A DNA stretch of 36,352 nucleotides from a bacterium (GTDB lineage Bacteria > Armatimonadota > Abditibacteriia > Abditibacteriales > Abditibacteriaceae). Of the stretch, positions 16,384 through 23,874 are shown piece by piece; within the stretch, counting starts at the first letter, position 1; each line of letters starts with the position of its first letter. Both the position numbers and the translations under genes were made by a program. The DNA lies in the NCBI GenBank assembly GCA_004172935.1, contig SDZD01000062.1:1-36352 (forward strand). Reading direction: 5' to 3'. The notes beneath the pieces were generated by a model. It saw only the letters and a program-made list of their open reading frames with translations. It had not been told where the DNA came from and did no database searches.

Positions 16384-17967
16384 TTAAAGCCTCTTCAACC
16401 GTTGCCGAATACTTTCATCCGGCTCGTCGCGTTGGCGTTGCCGAACTGTTGCTGTCAGCAATGGTCCCCACTCCGAGCGCGGCTGCATTTCCAGCACCGC
16501 GATGGCGCCATTGCGGGTTCGTAGTGAAGGCGCGCGCAAGGCTGCTTCGACTAGAACCTCGTCGAAGAACACGATTCCCTCTTCGCTCTTCATCGCCCAG
16601 ACCAGGATGTCGAGGCAAAAACTGGCTGGGTCGCTGGTGAAGAGGCTATGCAGTGGGGCAGAAGTAATTTCTTGAAGCGGCAAATGAGTGCGCGCGAACT
16701 CGGCGACGCGCAGTTGGCGCTCGGTCGATTGGCCGTTCAGTAGACAACTATACAGGTGCGCCTCTGTCGGCTTTTCTTGCAGCCGAGCGAATAGCCTCTC
16801 CCACAAATCGAGGTCAAGAGCTTTCGCGCACTCCCATGCTTGCCAGTAGGCATCGCCATTTAACTCTTGTTTCAAGCGGGCGGGCCATTCGAGTTGCTCC
16901 ATAATGGCGGCGCACAGTGCGCGCTGTTGGGCCACGACATCCGGCGTCCAGCCCAAATCGCGCCAGTCGGGGCCATTTTCCTCTGTACCCTCAGCGATTC
17001 GCGTCAGGAATCGGTCGAGCGAAATCACGGTGTATAAGCCTGCGGCCGTATCGCAGCGCGTTTCCAGCGTCTCCAGATATAAGCACATCACGGCGGGGCC
17101 ATCCTCGTAGTCGCTCATATCTTGTGCGGGGCCGCCAATCGTCAGTGCAACCAGAATGCGACCCGCGCTTTCCAGCAGTTCATCGTCGTGTTCGCCGCGC
17201 TCCAACGCGCCGCGCAGGTCGCCGTACTGCGCGCATGTCCACGCCAGATACTCGTCCATGATGCTGTTGGCGCAGCCTTCGCGCAGCAGCCAACTTTGAA
17301 GCTCGACGTTATCGAAGGCGAGTTGGGCGAGTCGTTCGACAAGGTGGATTTTGCCCCATCCATCGGCCTCGCGCGCCATCTGCCACCACACCTCGGTCGG
17401 GTCGGAGGTGACATTGGAAGCCGCGACGAGGGCATATAGCGTGAATTCGGGATGACGTGCCGCCTCGATAAGCGGTGGCACATCGGTTTCGTGCCCGCAC
17501 AGCCCCATTAGCACCAGCGCGATTTTGAACGGCCCCCTGTGTGCCGCGTGTGCGTGCAGCCACAGCGCGAGTGGGTGTAGTTGGTGAGGCCCGAAGCTTT
17601 TCTGGCCCGCGATGGCTTCGCTCAAATCGTCTGCCAGCTGCAAAGCCTCGTCTTCCTGTACGGCGCGGTAAAACGCGGCGCGGCTCTGGTCGTCGCTTTT
17701 GTCGGCGGCATTCTCTACCAAATCCAGCAAGCGCGCCACTTTGTGTTCGCGCGTGCCGCCATCGCCGCCCGAACTGTGATGCGACAAAATGCCATCGAGC
17801 GCACCGGGAGCGAAGCGGACTTCGTTATCGTCTTTAGGGGGTTCGTCGGGTAGCGGGGCTTGACCATCCCAGTCGCTCAAGAACGCGGCGATAGAGGGCA
17901 GACCCACCCACGGCAGGGGCGATTCCGGCTCATCGTCTGAAGCACGATTCCAACGAAAGAGGCGCAT
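16384..17967 (-). CDS. Hypothetical protein with helical (HEAT-like) repeats
   Basis: 527 aa from the ATG at 17967 (MRLFRWNRASDDEPESPLPW). A longer frame to 18174 is excluded because its extra residues are only the antisense of tRNA-Gly. After an acidic, Pro-rich head (~residues 1-70) the protein is almost entirely alpha-helical and Leu/Ala-rich, with HEAT-like helix pairs (DVPPLIEAARHPEFTLYALVAASNV, HLVERLAQLAFDNVELQSWLLREG). There is no signal peptide, so it is cytoplasmic. No enzyme motif is recognised; a scaffold role is only a guess. It is divergent from tRNA-Gly, about 110 bases away. Confidence 0.75.
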   Translation of the reverse strand: MRLFRWNRASDDEPESPLPWVGLPSIAAFLSDWDGQAPLPDEPPKDDNEVRFAPGALDGILSHHSSGGDGGTREHKVARLLDLVENAADKSDDQSRAAFYRAVQEDEALQLADDLSEAIAGQKSFGPHQLHPLALWLHAHAAHRGPFKIALVLMGLCGHETDVPPLIEAARHPEFTLYALVAASNVTSDPTEVWWQMAREADGWGKIHLVERLAQLAFDNVELQSWLLREGCANSIMDEYLAWTCAQYGDLRGALERGEHDDELLESAGRILVALTIGGPAQDMSDYEDGPAVMCLYLETLETRCDTAAGLYTVISLDRFLTRIAEGTEENGPDWRDLGWTPDVVAQQRALCAAIMEQLEWPARLKQELNGDAYWQAWECAKALDLDLWERLFARLQEKPTEAHLYSCLLNGQSTERQLRVAEFARTHLPLQEITSAPLHSLFTSDPASFCLDILVWAMKSEEGIVFFDEVLVEAALRAPSLRTRNGAIAVLEMQPRSEWGPLLTATVRQRQRDEPDESIRQRLKRL

Positions 17968-18015
17968 GTTGGAAGTGTATCGCAGGGGGCTTTTAAATTT
18001 TTTTTGAAAACCCCC

Positions 18016-18044
18016 TTGCCAAAGGCCCAAAAACCCTTTAAGAT
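18016..18044 (+). promoter_or_regulatory. Promoter of tRNA-Gly
   Basis: TTGCCA at 18016-18021 and TAAGAT at 18039-18044 are separated by exactly 17 bases, a good sigma-70-type pair. Transcription would start near 18051, about 30 bases before the tRNA. Confidence 0.6.
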
Positions 18045-18080
18045 TTTCTGTGCCTTCCAGAGAGGGCGCACAAAAAGAAT

Positions 18081-18153
18081 GCGGAAGTAGCTCAGTTGGT
18101 AGAGCATCACCTTGCCATGGTGAGGGTCGCGAGTTCGAGTCTCGTCTTCCGCT
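18081..18153 (+). tRNA. tRNA-Gly (anticodon GCC)
   Basis: A complete cloverleaf can be drawn: acceptor GCGGAAG/CTTCCGC, D arm GCTC...GAGC, anticodon arm TCACC-TTGCCAT-GGTGA with GCC at 18114-18116, and T arm GCGAG-TTCGAGT-CTCGT. The discriminator base is T at 18153, usual for bacterial tRNA-Gly. CCA is not encoded, so it must be added after transcription. A GC-rich terminator follows at 18177. Confidence 0.97.
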
Positions 18154-18176
18154 TTTCAACCCACCGGACCTCAAAC

Positions 18177-18211
18177 CGCCCCGCGCACTTTCCGTGAGCG
18201 GGGCGTTTTTT
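18177..18211 (+). terminator. Intrinsic terminator after tRNA-Gly
   Basis: An 8-bp all-GC stem (CGCCCCGC against GCGGGGCG) with a 13-base loop, followed by six T residues. It ends the tRNA transcript and separates it from the trigger factor gene. Confidence 0.92.
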
Positions 18212-18304
18212 GTGACTTTCCACGGGCTAATCGTGGTGGAAGCGTCGGTAGCGTGAAAACGCTCCGGTGTTATACCGCGAAATTCTGTTCACAAAGGTAT
18301 CGTC

Positions 18305-19816
18305 GTGCAATCTAACGGCATTCAACTTTCTAACGTATCGGTCGAAAACAACGAGGGCGGCATTGTCTCCCTTTCCATCGAAGTCGCGCCCTCCTCGGTG
18401 CAAGATGCGCGTAACCGCGTCATCAAAGAGTTCTCCAAGCGCATCCGTATCCCCGGCTTTCGCCCCGGTTCGATTCCTGCTGGTATCGTCCGCCGCAACG
18501 TCGGTGACGAGGCTATCGCGCAGGAAATCAGCGATCAGATCGTGCCCGCCGCTTATCAGGCTGCCGTTCAACAAGCGGGTATCACGCCTCTCGATCAGGC
18601 TCAGGTCGATGACCTGACTTTCGACGCTTTCGACGGCGACAAGCCCTTGACCTTCGTGGCTCGTGTCATCGTGCGCCCCGAAATCACCATCGGCTCCACC
18701 GAAGGCCTCACCGCCACCAAGCGCACCGTCAACATCACCGATGAAGACGTTGATCAGGCCATCACCCAGATGCAGCAAGAGCGCGCTTACCTCAAAAACA
18801 AAAAAGAAGAGGATGAGGGCGGCGAAGTGAGCGCACAAATGGCGGATGTCATTTTCGCTGATGTGCAGGTTTTCGTGAACGGCGAACCCCGCTCCGAAGA
18901 ACCCGCCAAATTGCGCGGCTTCGTTCTGGGCGAGTCCGGCTTCGTTCCGGCCATCGACGAACAGCTCGTCGGCCAGAAGCTCGATGAAACCCGTCGCTTC
19001 ACACAGACCTACCCCGAAGATTTCCCCGATCAGGAACTCGCCGGCAAAGAGGCTGAATTTGAAGTCAAAGTTACGGCTGTCAAAGAGCGCGTCATCCCCG
19101 AAGTCACCGAAGAGTTCGCTCAAATTTCGGGTGCCGAGGGCGTCGAAGACTTGCGCATCAAACTGCGCGATTATCTGGCACAGGTCGGCGAGCGCGAATC
19201 GCGCAAAGAGGCCCGCGAAGAGATCGTCAAACAGGTTGTCGACAAGTCCGAAGTCGCAGTTCCCGGCGCATTGGTTTCGGCCCGCGTTCAGGACCGTATC
19301 CAGGGCATCGAGCAGGAATTGGCTCAGAATGGCGCGACCATCGAAGCCTACCTGCAAGCCATCAACTCGACACAGGAACAGCTCGAAGCCGACCTGACCG
19401 AAGAAATTCAGAACGAACTCAAAACCGAACTCGTTCTGGACGAAATCGCTCAAGGCCAGAAGTTCCCCGTCTCGCAGGATGAAGTGGGCAACCACTACAT
19501 GATGATGGCGCAGATGAGCAACACCGACCCGCAAGAGTTGGTCAAGCAGGTTCCTTACCAGTCGGTAGTCACCAGCATTCTGCAGCGCAAAGCCATCGAC
19601 TTCCTCGCCGATCAGGCCACCATCACCGACGAAGAGGGCACCGCCATCTCGTTGGGCGCCAACTCGATTGAAGACGAGAGCGAAGAAGTCATGGAAGAAG
19701 TCTTGGCCGAAGAAGCGATGGCCGAAGCCCTCGAAGATGGCGACTATGACGTAGAAGCCGACGATGTTGTCGAAGCCGAAGGCGGCGACACCACCGACGA
19801 GCCTTCCAAAGCCTAA
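18305..19816 (+). CDS. tig: Trigger factor, ribosome-bound chaperone and peptidyl-prolyl isomerase
   Basis: 503 aa from a GTG start at 18305; an AAAGGT ribosome-binding site lies nine bases before it. Domain order: the ribosome-binding domain (residues 1-~120) with the signature RIPGFRPGSIP, the FKBP-type PPIase domain (~155-255, DVIFADVQVFVNGE...FVPAIDEQLVGQKLDETRRF), and the helical chaperone domain. The protein is longer than the usual ~430-450 aa because of a ~65-residue, strongly acidic C-terminal tail (EDESEEVMEEVLAEEAMAEA onward). It meets nascent chains at the ribosome exit tunnel. It sits upstream of clpP, as in many bacteria, but with four small genes between and no clpX in the window. 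Confidence 0.97.
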   Translation: MQSNGIQLSNVSVENNEGGIVSLSIEVAPSSVQDARNRVIKEFSKRIRIPGFRPGSIPAGIVRRNVGDEAIAQEISDQIVPAAYQAAVQQAGITPLDQAQVDDLTFDAFDGDKPLTFVARVIVRPEITIGSTEGLTATKRTVNITDEDVDQAITQMQQERAYLKNKKEEDEGGEVSAQMADVIFADVQVFVNGEPRSEEPAKLRGFVLGESGFVPAIDEQLVGQKLDETRRFTQTYPEDFPDQELAGKEAEFEVKVTAVKERVIPEVTEEFAQISGAEGVEDLRIKLRDYLAQVGERESRKEAREEIVKQVVDKSEVAVPGALVSARVQDRIQGIEQELAQNGATIEAYLQAINSTQEQLEADLTEEIQNELKTELVLDEIAQGQKFPVSQDEVGNHYMMMAQMSNTDPQELVKQVPYQSVVTSILQRKAIDFLADQATITDEEGTAISLGANSIEDESEEVMEEVLAEEAMAEALEDGDYDVEADDVVEAEGGDTTDEPSKA

Positions 19817-19835
19817 TCAGCCACTAAAAATACTA

Positions 19836-19872
19836 AAAACGGCCTTCTTCCAACTGGAAGGGGGCCGTTTTT
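19836..19872 (+). terminator. Intrinsic terminator after tig
   Basis: A 16-bp stem (AAAACGGCCTTCTTCC against GGAAGGGGGCCGTTTT, two G-T pairs) with an AACT loop and a T run. It lies 20 bases after the tig stop codon. Confidence 0.92.
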
Positions 19873-19958
19873 GTTTGGTTGCTACCCGCAAAAGGTCTAA
19901 ACGGTGCGTTATTTGTTATGGAATAGTTGTGAAAGTTAACGCTTTCACTGGCCAGACC

Positions 19959-20225
19959 ATGACTCCCGAATCTCCCCGCACTCCCGACAACGTGCCACAC
20001 AATTGGGCAACCGTTCTGCGCGTGCTGACGTACGCCTTTCTCGGTTTCATTTTCCTGGCTGTGGCAAGTTTCCTTAGTTGGGTAATTGCGGAATTTCTGT
20101 TTCCTCTGACTGATACCAGCTATGTCTCAGGTATTTTCATGGCGGTTGTTGTCACCCTGCTTCTTTATTTCCTTGGGCTGATGCTCCTCTATAATAGTTG
20201 GCTCCTTTGGAGACGGGACGAATAA
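19959..20225 (+). CDS. Small two-helix membrane protein
   Basis: 88 aa from the ATG at 19959 (MTPESPRTPDNVPHNW); an in-frame GTG at 19929 would add ten residues. Two strongly hydrophobic segments (YAFLGFIFLAVASFLSWVIA and GIFMAVVVTLLLYFLGLMLLY) flank a short loop, and the C-terminus LLWRRDE is charged. The N-terminal ~20 residues are Pro-rich and soluble. I do not recognise the family. It stands between the tig terminator and the small helix-hairpin-helix gene on the same strand. Confidence 0.65.
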   Translation: MTPESPRTPDNVPHNWATVLRVLTYAFLGFIFLAVASFLSWVIAEFLFPLTDTSYVSGIFMAVVVTLLLYFLGLMLLYNSWLLWRRDE

Positions 20226-20289
20226 CGCCTACTTCCCAATCAGAGCCTTAATTACGTCAGGAAATTCAGCAGCTTATTTCATACAAATA

Positions 20290-20298
20290 TGCTATTAT
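20290..20298 (+). promoter_or_regulatory. Extended -10 promoter candidate for the HhH gene
   Basis: TGCTATTAT matches the extended -10 pattern TGnTATnAT and lies 34 bases before the ATG at 20332. No good -35 is visible, as is common for extended -10 promoters. Confidence 0.4.
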
Positions 20299-20331
20299 TT
20301 CAGGTGACCGAGGAAGATCAAACAACCTGAT

Positions 20332-20538
20332 ATGGCAGACATCACCAAATTTTTCGACAAGGCATACGAACAGAAAGAATTCAGCGAATTGGCCGACGCC
20401 CCCGTTGAATCCATTTCCGGTGTGAGCGAGGCCGACGCCGCAGCGCTCAAAGCTGCCTTCAACATCAAAACCGTCCGCGATTTGGCCGAAAACAAGTACG
20501 TGAAAATCGCTCAGGCAGTCGTCGCCCTTTCCAAATAA
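20332..20538 (+). CDS. Small helix-hairpin-helix-like protein
   Basis: 68 aa, soluble. The second half, ISGVSEADAAALKAAFNIKTVRDLAENKYVKIAQAV, has the pattern of a helix-hairpin-helix domain of the DUF4332/Rad51-N type: a GV-turn, a helix of Ala/Leu, then the 'IKTVRDLAE' helix that in such domains senses how far one has climbed past a hairpin. The first half (MADITKFFDKAYEQKEFSEL) is an amphipathic helix. HhH domains often bind DNA or mediate protein contacts, but no role is established here. It has its own promoter candidate and a strong terminator, so it is probably expressed as a single-gene unit. Confidence 0.78.
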   Translation: MADITKFFDKAYEQKEFSELADAPVESISGVSEADAAALKAAFNIKTVRDLAENKYVKIAQAVVALSK

Positions 20539-20569
20539 TCCTGCGGCGCCCTGAGGCGCCTCATAAACA

Positions 20570-20613
20570 AACAAAAGAGGAAAGCCCTGTTGAATGGGTT
20601 TTCCTCTTTTGTT
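20570..20613. terminator. Bidirectional terminator between convergent genes
   Basis: An 18-bp stem (AACAAAAGAGGAAAGCCC against GGGTTTTCCTCTTTTGTT, one G-T pair) with an 8-base loop. A-rich and T-rich ends allow termination of the HhH gene (plus) and of the membrane protein gene ending at 20624 (minus). Confidence 0.9.
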
Positions 20614-20623
20614 CGTTTCGCCC

Positions 20624-21082
20624 TCATATTATTCGGCGTTTCTCCAGCAAGATAATCCCAATCATCAACAGCCACGCGATGCAATACAGCGTCGTGAAAT
20701 CTTTCCACTGCTGCGCGATGGTATTCGGCCCTAGCCCCAAAAATCCCGGCGCCATCGGCGCCACGAAAATACTTCCCGCCAACGCATAAAACCACGAGTT
20801 GCGCCGCTCCAGCCAAACATCGGGCCGATCACGCAATCGCAAAATCACCCACGCCAAAGCTGTGCCCAGCAGCGAACCGAGCGGAATCGCCCACAGCATA
20901 TCCGGCCCCGCTGCCCCGGACAGCATCACATCGGTACTGTTCGCCGGACGCGCAATAAAACAAGCCGTCGAAAGCTGCGCCGCCCCTAATACCCCTGCCA
21001 ACGCCGGAGTGAAATATTTCCAATTCTCCTTGCCATAGCGGGCATAGGATGGAGCAGGGGAGAGAGATGGGGTACCTGACAT
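20624..21082 (-). CDS. Hypothetical four-helix membrane protein
   Basis: 152 aa. Four hydrophobic stretches are visible: ALAGVLGAAQLSTACFIA, MLWAIPLGSLLGTALAWVIL, WFYALAGSIFVAPMAPGFLGL and LYCIAWLLMIGIILL, joined by short charged loops (RLRDRPDVWLERRNSW). The N-terminus is Ser/Pro/Tyr-rich. I do not recognise the family. Its start lies 28 bases after the stop of the small membrane protein gene upstream (21111-21404), so the two probably share a transcript. Confidence 0.65.
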   Translation of the reverse strand: MSGTPSLSPAPSYARYGKENWKYFTPALAGVLGAAQLSTACFIARPANSTDVMLSGAAGPDMLWAIPLGSLLGTALAWVILRLRDRPDVWLERRNSWFYALAGSIFVAPMAPGFLGLGPNTIAQQWKDFTTLYCIAWLLMIGIILLEKRRII

Positions 21083-21110
21083 TGGGCAACGGATGAAAAA
21101 CAGAGGCTAA

Positions 21111-21404
21111 TTAAAGGTCAAGTCCGCCGTGATTTTCCTGATACCACTGCTGGTAATCCACGATGGCTTTCTCACAAATAAGCTTTGCGCTTCGATATTG
21201 ATGAAGAGCTAGTGGGGCATATATCAACGCCGAGAATGCGAAAACGGCGCCATACATCCACTCATGCCAGAGGATATTAAGCGCCGCCACCGCCACGCAT
21301 ACAGCAACCGGGGCAAAAGGCCACAGATAAGCGCTCCGAATCTTGCGAGCCTCAACTTCTGGCTCCTTGTAAACAAGGTCCACCTTCTTACTTTGAAATT
21401 TCAT
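21111..21404 (-). CDS. Small membrane protein, hypothetical
   Basis: 97 aa. A basic N-terminus (MKFQSKKVDLVYKEPEVEARKIR) is followed by two adjacent transmembrane helices (LWPFAPVAVCVAVAALNILW and WMYGAVFAFSALIYAPLAL) and a soluble tail (HQYRSAKLICEKAIVDYQQW). No family is recognised. It is the first gene of a two-gene minus-strand unit of membrane proteins, divergent from clpP across a 241-bp region. Confidence 0.62.
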   Translation of the reverse strand: MKFQSKKVDLVYKEPEVEARKIRSAYLWPFAPVAVCVAVAALNILWHEWMYGAVFAFSALIYAPLALHQYRSAKLICEKAIVDYQQWYQENHGGLDL

Positions 21405-21595
21405 GGCGATATGCCCTCTCCTGTGAAGTGAGTGTTACACAGCAGCGAGATTACCAACCTGTGCCCACGGAACAGTCCCCAATCGGTTTCTTAAGTATTT
21501 CTAGCGCTTAGTTGGTAGCCCGTTGGAATGGTGAAAGACGCTTGCGTTCGTGTCGGAACCGCTTCGCCTCTCCAATAGTCCAGATATGTGATAAC

Positions 21596-21635
21596 CGCCG
21601 CGCCCAAAGTCGTACGACCCAGCGCGGCGTTTTTT
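21596..21635 (+). terminator. Terminator-like hairpin ten bases before the clpP start (attenuator candidate)
   Basis: CGCCGCGC (21596-21603) pairs perfectly with GCGCGGCG (21622-21629), followed by six T residues. It is a complete intrinsic terminator ending ten bases before the clpP ATG. No plus-strand gene precedes it for more than 1 kb, so it is not simply the end of an upstream gene. The loop holds GTCGTACGAC, whose AGTCGT part can pair with ACGACT right before the clpP ATG. Confidence 0.75.
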
Positions 21636-21645
21636 CTAGACGACT

Positions 21646-22245
21646 ATGCCACTCGTTCCTTACATCTTGGAAGATACACCGCGCGGAGAACGCAGCTATG
21701 ACATTTTCTCGCGGTTGCTCAAAGAGCGAATCATCTTTATTCACGAAGCGGTCAGCGACCAGCTCGCAACAGTCGTTCAAGCGCAACTCCTTTTCTTGGA
21801 AAAAGAAGACCCGGAGCGCGACATCGACATCTACATCAACTCGCCTGGTGGTTCGATCTATGCTGGCAACGCCATCTACGACACCATCCAGACGATTCGC
21901 TGTCCAGTCGCCACTATCTGCACTGGTTATGCGGCCTCCTACGGAGCGTTGCTGTTGTGCGCCGGTTCGCCCGGAAAGCGCTACTGCACGCCCAACGCGC
22001 GCGTCATGATTCACCAGCCATCGGGCGGCTTTGAAGGTCAGGCCACCGACGCCGAAATCAACCTGCGCGAAATGCTCACGCTCAAAACGACGCTCAATCG
22101 AATCATGGCCCATCACACCGGCCAACCCCTGGAGCGCATCGAAGCCGATGTCGAGCGCGACAAGTGGATGAGCGCCGAAGAGGCTAAAGCCTACGGCATG
22201 ATCGACCACGTCCTGCACCGCGAAATGCGTACAGGCGATAACTAA
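21646..22245 (+). CDS. clpP: ATP-dependent Clp protease proteolytic subunit
   Basis: 199 aa, the usual size. The catalytic triad is intact: Ser98 in TGYAASYGALL, His123 in RVMIHQPSGG, and Asp171 in VERDKWMSAEEAKAYGMIDHV. INSPGGSIYAGNAIYDTI is the conserved substrate-groove and oxyanion region. The subunits form a tetradecameric chamber fed by ClpX or ClpC/ClpA ATPases. No clpX follows; the next gene is a MEMO-family protein behind a terminator. No Shine-Dalgarno sequence is visible, and a terminator-like hairpin lies just upstream, so expression is probably controlled in the leader. The N-terminal prosegment is very short. Confidence 0.97.
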   Translation: MPLVPYILEDTPRGERSYDIFSRLLKERIIFIHEAVSDQLATVVQAQLLFLEKEDPERDIDIYINSPGGSIYAGNAIYDTIQTIRCPVATICTGYAASYGALLLCAGSPGKRYCTPNARVMIHQPSGGFEGQATDAEINLREMLTLKTTLNRIMAHHTGQPLERIEADVERDKWMSAEEAKAYGMIDHVLHREMRTGDN

Positions 22246-22249
22246 TTCC

Positions 22250-22285
22250 AAAAAGGGAAGCCGAGGAAACTCGACTTCCCTTTTT
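22250..22285 (+). terminator. Intrinsic terminator after clpP
   Basis: An 11-bp outer stem (AAAAAGGGAAG against CTTCCCTTTTT) and an inner CGAG-GAAA-CTCG stem with a GNRA tetraloop form one long hairpin ending in five T residues, beginning four bases after the clpP stop. Confidence 0.93.
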
Positions 22286-22287
22286 CA

Positions 22288-22302
22288 TTTGCCCCTACGG
22301 AA
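22288..22302. repeat. Possible solo arm of the palindromic repeat family
   Basis: TTTGCCCCTACGGAA shares the TTGCCCCTACG end common to the two palindromic elements at 11096 and 16267, but no second arm is present. It could be a remnant or chance. Confidence 0.35.
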
Positions 22303-22385
22303 TGCCCAAAGCGCATCATTTTCGTTGACTAATGCCCGGTAGGGTATTGCGCTTGCTCCCCGCCAATCCCCATAATCTTTTCAAT

Positions 22386-23648
22386 ATGTTTGACCCCGAT
22401 TTTCGCCCCAAACTCCGCGCCCTGCGTGCCGAGGTCATCGAAGACGAGGAAGGCCGTAAGCTTCATCTCTCCGATCCTCGCGGTATTGCCCCCGAAGTGG
22501 CGATGGAGGTCGAATATGGCGCTTTTTTGTCGCTCCTCAACGGTGCAAAAACAGTTTCCGAGTTAGAGCAGTGGCTTGTTGAGCGAGGTATCAGCGAACC
22601 CTCCGAATTTGTACAGGGCTTCCTCCAACAGATGGACGAGCTGCTCATGCTCGAATCCGCCCGTTTTCGCGAACAGGCTGCGCTCATCGAAGAGCAAGCG
22701 GGTGACGTGCGACACGCGCGCTTCGCGGGCCGCTCTTACCCCGCCGAAGCCGCCGAACTGCGGGAATATCTGGACGACAAACTGCGCGATGGCCTGAAGC
22801 GACTGCCCCCTGCCACCCTCGACGCTTCGCGAGTCGTGGGCATCGTCACGCCGCACATCGACTTTCACCGTGGCGGACACACCGAAACCGCCTCCTATAT
22901 TCCCCTCGTTAAAAACGTTGAAGCCACCGGAAAGCCATTCGATTTGTTTATCGTGCTTGGCATCGCCCACAAGGGCGTCGCCTATCCCTTCGCCGCCACG
23001 GGGCAGAGTTTTGAAACCCCATTCGGTGTGGTCGAAACCGACGCCGATTTTCTGGGCGCCCTCGACGAGCAATTGCCCGAACAAGACGATATTCTGGCGG
23101 AAGAATGGGTGCATGGCGACGAACACTCGCTCGAATTTGCCGCCGTCATGCTTGGCTTCCACGAAAAACTCGCCAACGCCAAAATCGTCCCCTTCGCTGT
23201 TGGTGGTTTCTGGGATTCGCTCAAAACGAAACAGGCGCCCGAAGAGGCCGAACCCGAAGTCGCGCGCTTCGTGGCGGCGCTGCGCAAAACCGTGTTGCAG
23301 TGGGAATCGCGCGGCAAAAAAGTTGGCTTCATCGCCTCAGTCGATGGCGCACATGTCGGTACCCAGTTCGGCGACACCACCGTACTCACCCCCGACCGCC
23401 TCCAGGAAATCGAAAGCGAAGACCGCACCTGGATAGCCGATGTCGAGCAGGGCGACCGCGCCAGCTTCCATGCCCACTTCGCCAAGGATTTCAACCGCTT
23501 CCACGTCGATGCCCACCCCGCCGTCTACACCCTGATGGCCGCCTTCCCCGAACTCAAAGGCGCCTTCCTCGACTACGACCAAGCCTACCACCCCGACCAA
23601 AACATAGTCGTCTCCTTCGCTTCAATGGCCTTTCTGTCTCCAGCCTAA
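22386..23648 (+). CDS. MEMO-family protein (AmmeMemoRadiSam system protein B) with N-terminal extra domain
   Basis: 420 aa from the ATG at 22386 (MFDPDFRPKLRALRAEVIED); an ATG at 22332 would add 18 residues. Residues 1-~100 resemble the PqqD/winged-helix-like head of many bacterial MEMO proteins (EDEEGRKLHLSDPRGIAPEVA). The MEMO core follows, related to extradiol dioxygenases: TPHIDFHRGG, LGIAHKGVAYPF, WVHGDEHSLEFAAVMLGF and ASVDGAHVGTQFG supply the conserved His/Asp/Glu positions. These proteins often occur with an AMMECR1 protein and a radical SAM enzyme; neither is in the window. The function is not established in bacteria. A perfect terminator follows. Confidence 0.88.
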   Translation: MFDPDFRPKLRALRAEVIEDEEGRKLHLSDPRGIAPEVAMEVEYGAFLSLLNGAKTVSELEQWLVERGISEPSEFVQGFLQQMDELLMLESARFREQAALIEEQAGDVRHARFAGRSYPAEAAELREYLDDKLRDGLKRLPPATLDASRVVGIVTPHIDFHRGGHTETASYIPLVKNVEATGKPFDLFIVLGIAHKGVAYPFAATGQSFETPFGVVETDADFLGALDEQLPEQDDILAEEWVHGDEHSLEFAAVMLGFHEKLANAKIVPFAVGGFWDSLKTKQAPEEAEPEVARFVAALRKTVLQWESRGKKVGFIASVDGAHVGTQFGDTTVLTPDRLQEIESEDRTWIADVEQGDRASFHAHFAKDFNRFHVDAHPAVYTLMAAFPELKGAFLDYDQAYHPDQNIVVSFASMAFLSPA

Positions 23649-23688
23649 ACCTCTGATAATTTGCTTGTAAATCGGTTCGTAAAAAGCA

Positions 23689-23722
23689 CAACAGGCCGTG
23701 AGCAACTGCTCACGGCCTGTTG
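23689..23722. terminator. Strong hairpin terminator between convergent genes
   Basis: A perfect 16-bp stem, beginning CAACAGGCCGTGAGCA, with a two-base loop. It lies 41 bases after the MEMO gene and could act on both strands. Confidence 0.88.
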
Positions 23723-23835
23723 TATTTGGTGCCTATTCGGGGTTATGATTTGATTTCGAGGTCTGCCGAAAACGCGAGCGCTCCGGGCGAGGGCACAATG
23801 TTGAATCTATTATTGAGAGGGGATGGCTCTTTGCT

Positions 23836-23856
23836 GGGCGAATTTTGTATTCGCCC
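23836..23856. repeat. Short perfect hairpin downstream of the CAP gene
   Basis: GGGCGAAT and ATTCGCCC form an 8-bp stem around TTTGT, 19 bases after the CAP-protein stop on the minus strand. No T run follows. It could help end the transcript or be a small palindromic repeat. Confidence 0.45.
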
Positions 23857-23874
23857 TCATCCGCGCCCTGTACC

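Noticed and set aside
17968..18174. N-terminal extension of the helical-repeat protein containing RRDSNSRPSPWQG
   Set aside because: This peptide is the well-known false translation of the strand opposite a tRNA gene. It overlaps tRNA-Gly and its promoter, so the start at 17967 was used.
18227..19534. 435-codon minus-strand frame opposite tig
   Set aside because: It is a shadow of trigger factor: low-complexity Phe/Gly/Leu/Asp-rich product and no recognisable domain.
20552..20563. Palindrome TGAGGCGCCTCA after the HhH gene
   Set aside because: It is a short GC palindrome next to a much better terminator; it needs no separate role.
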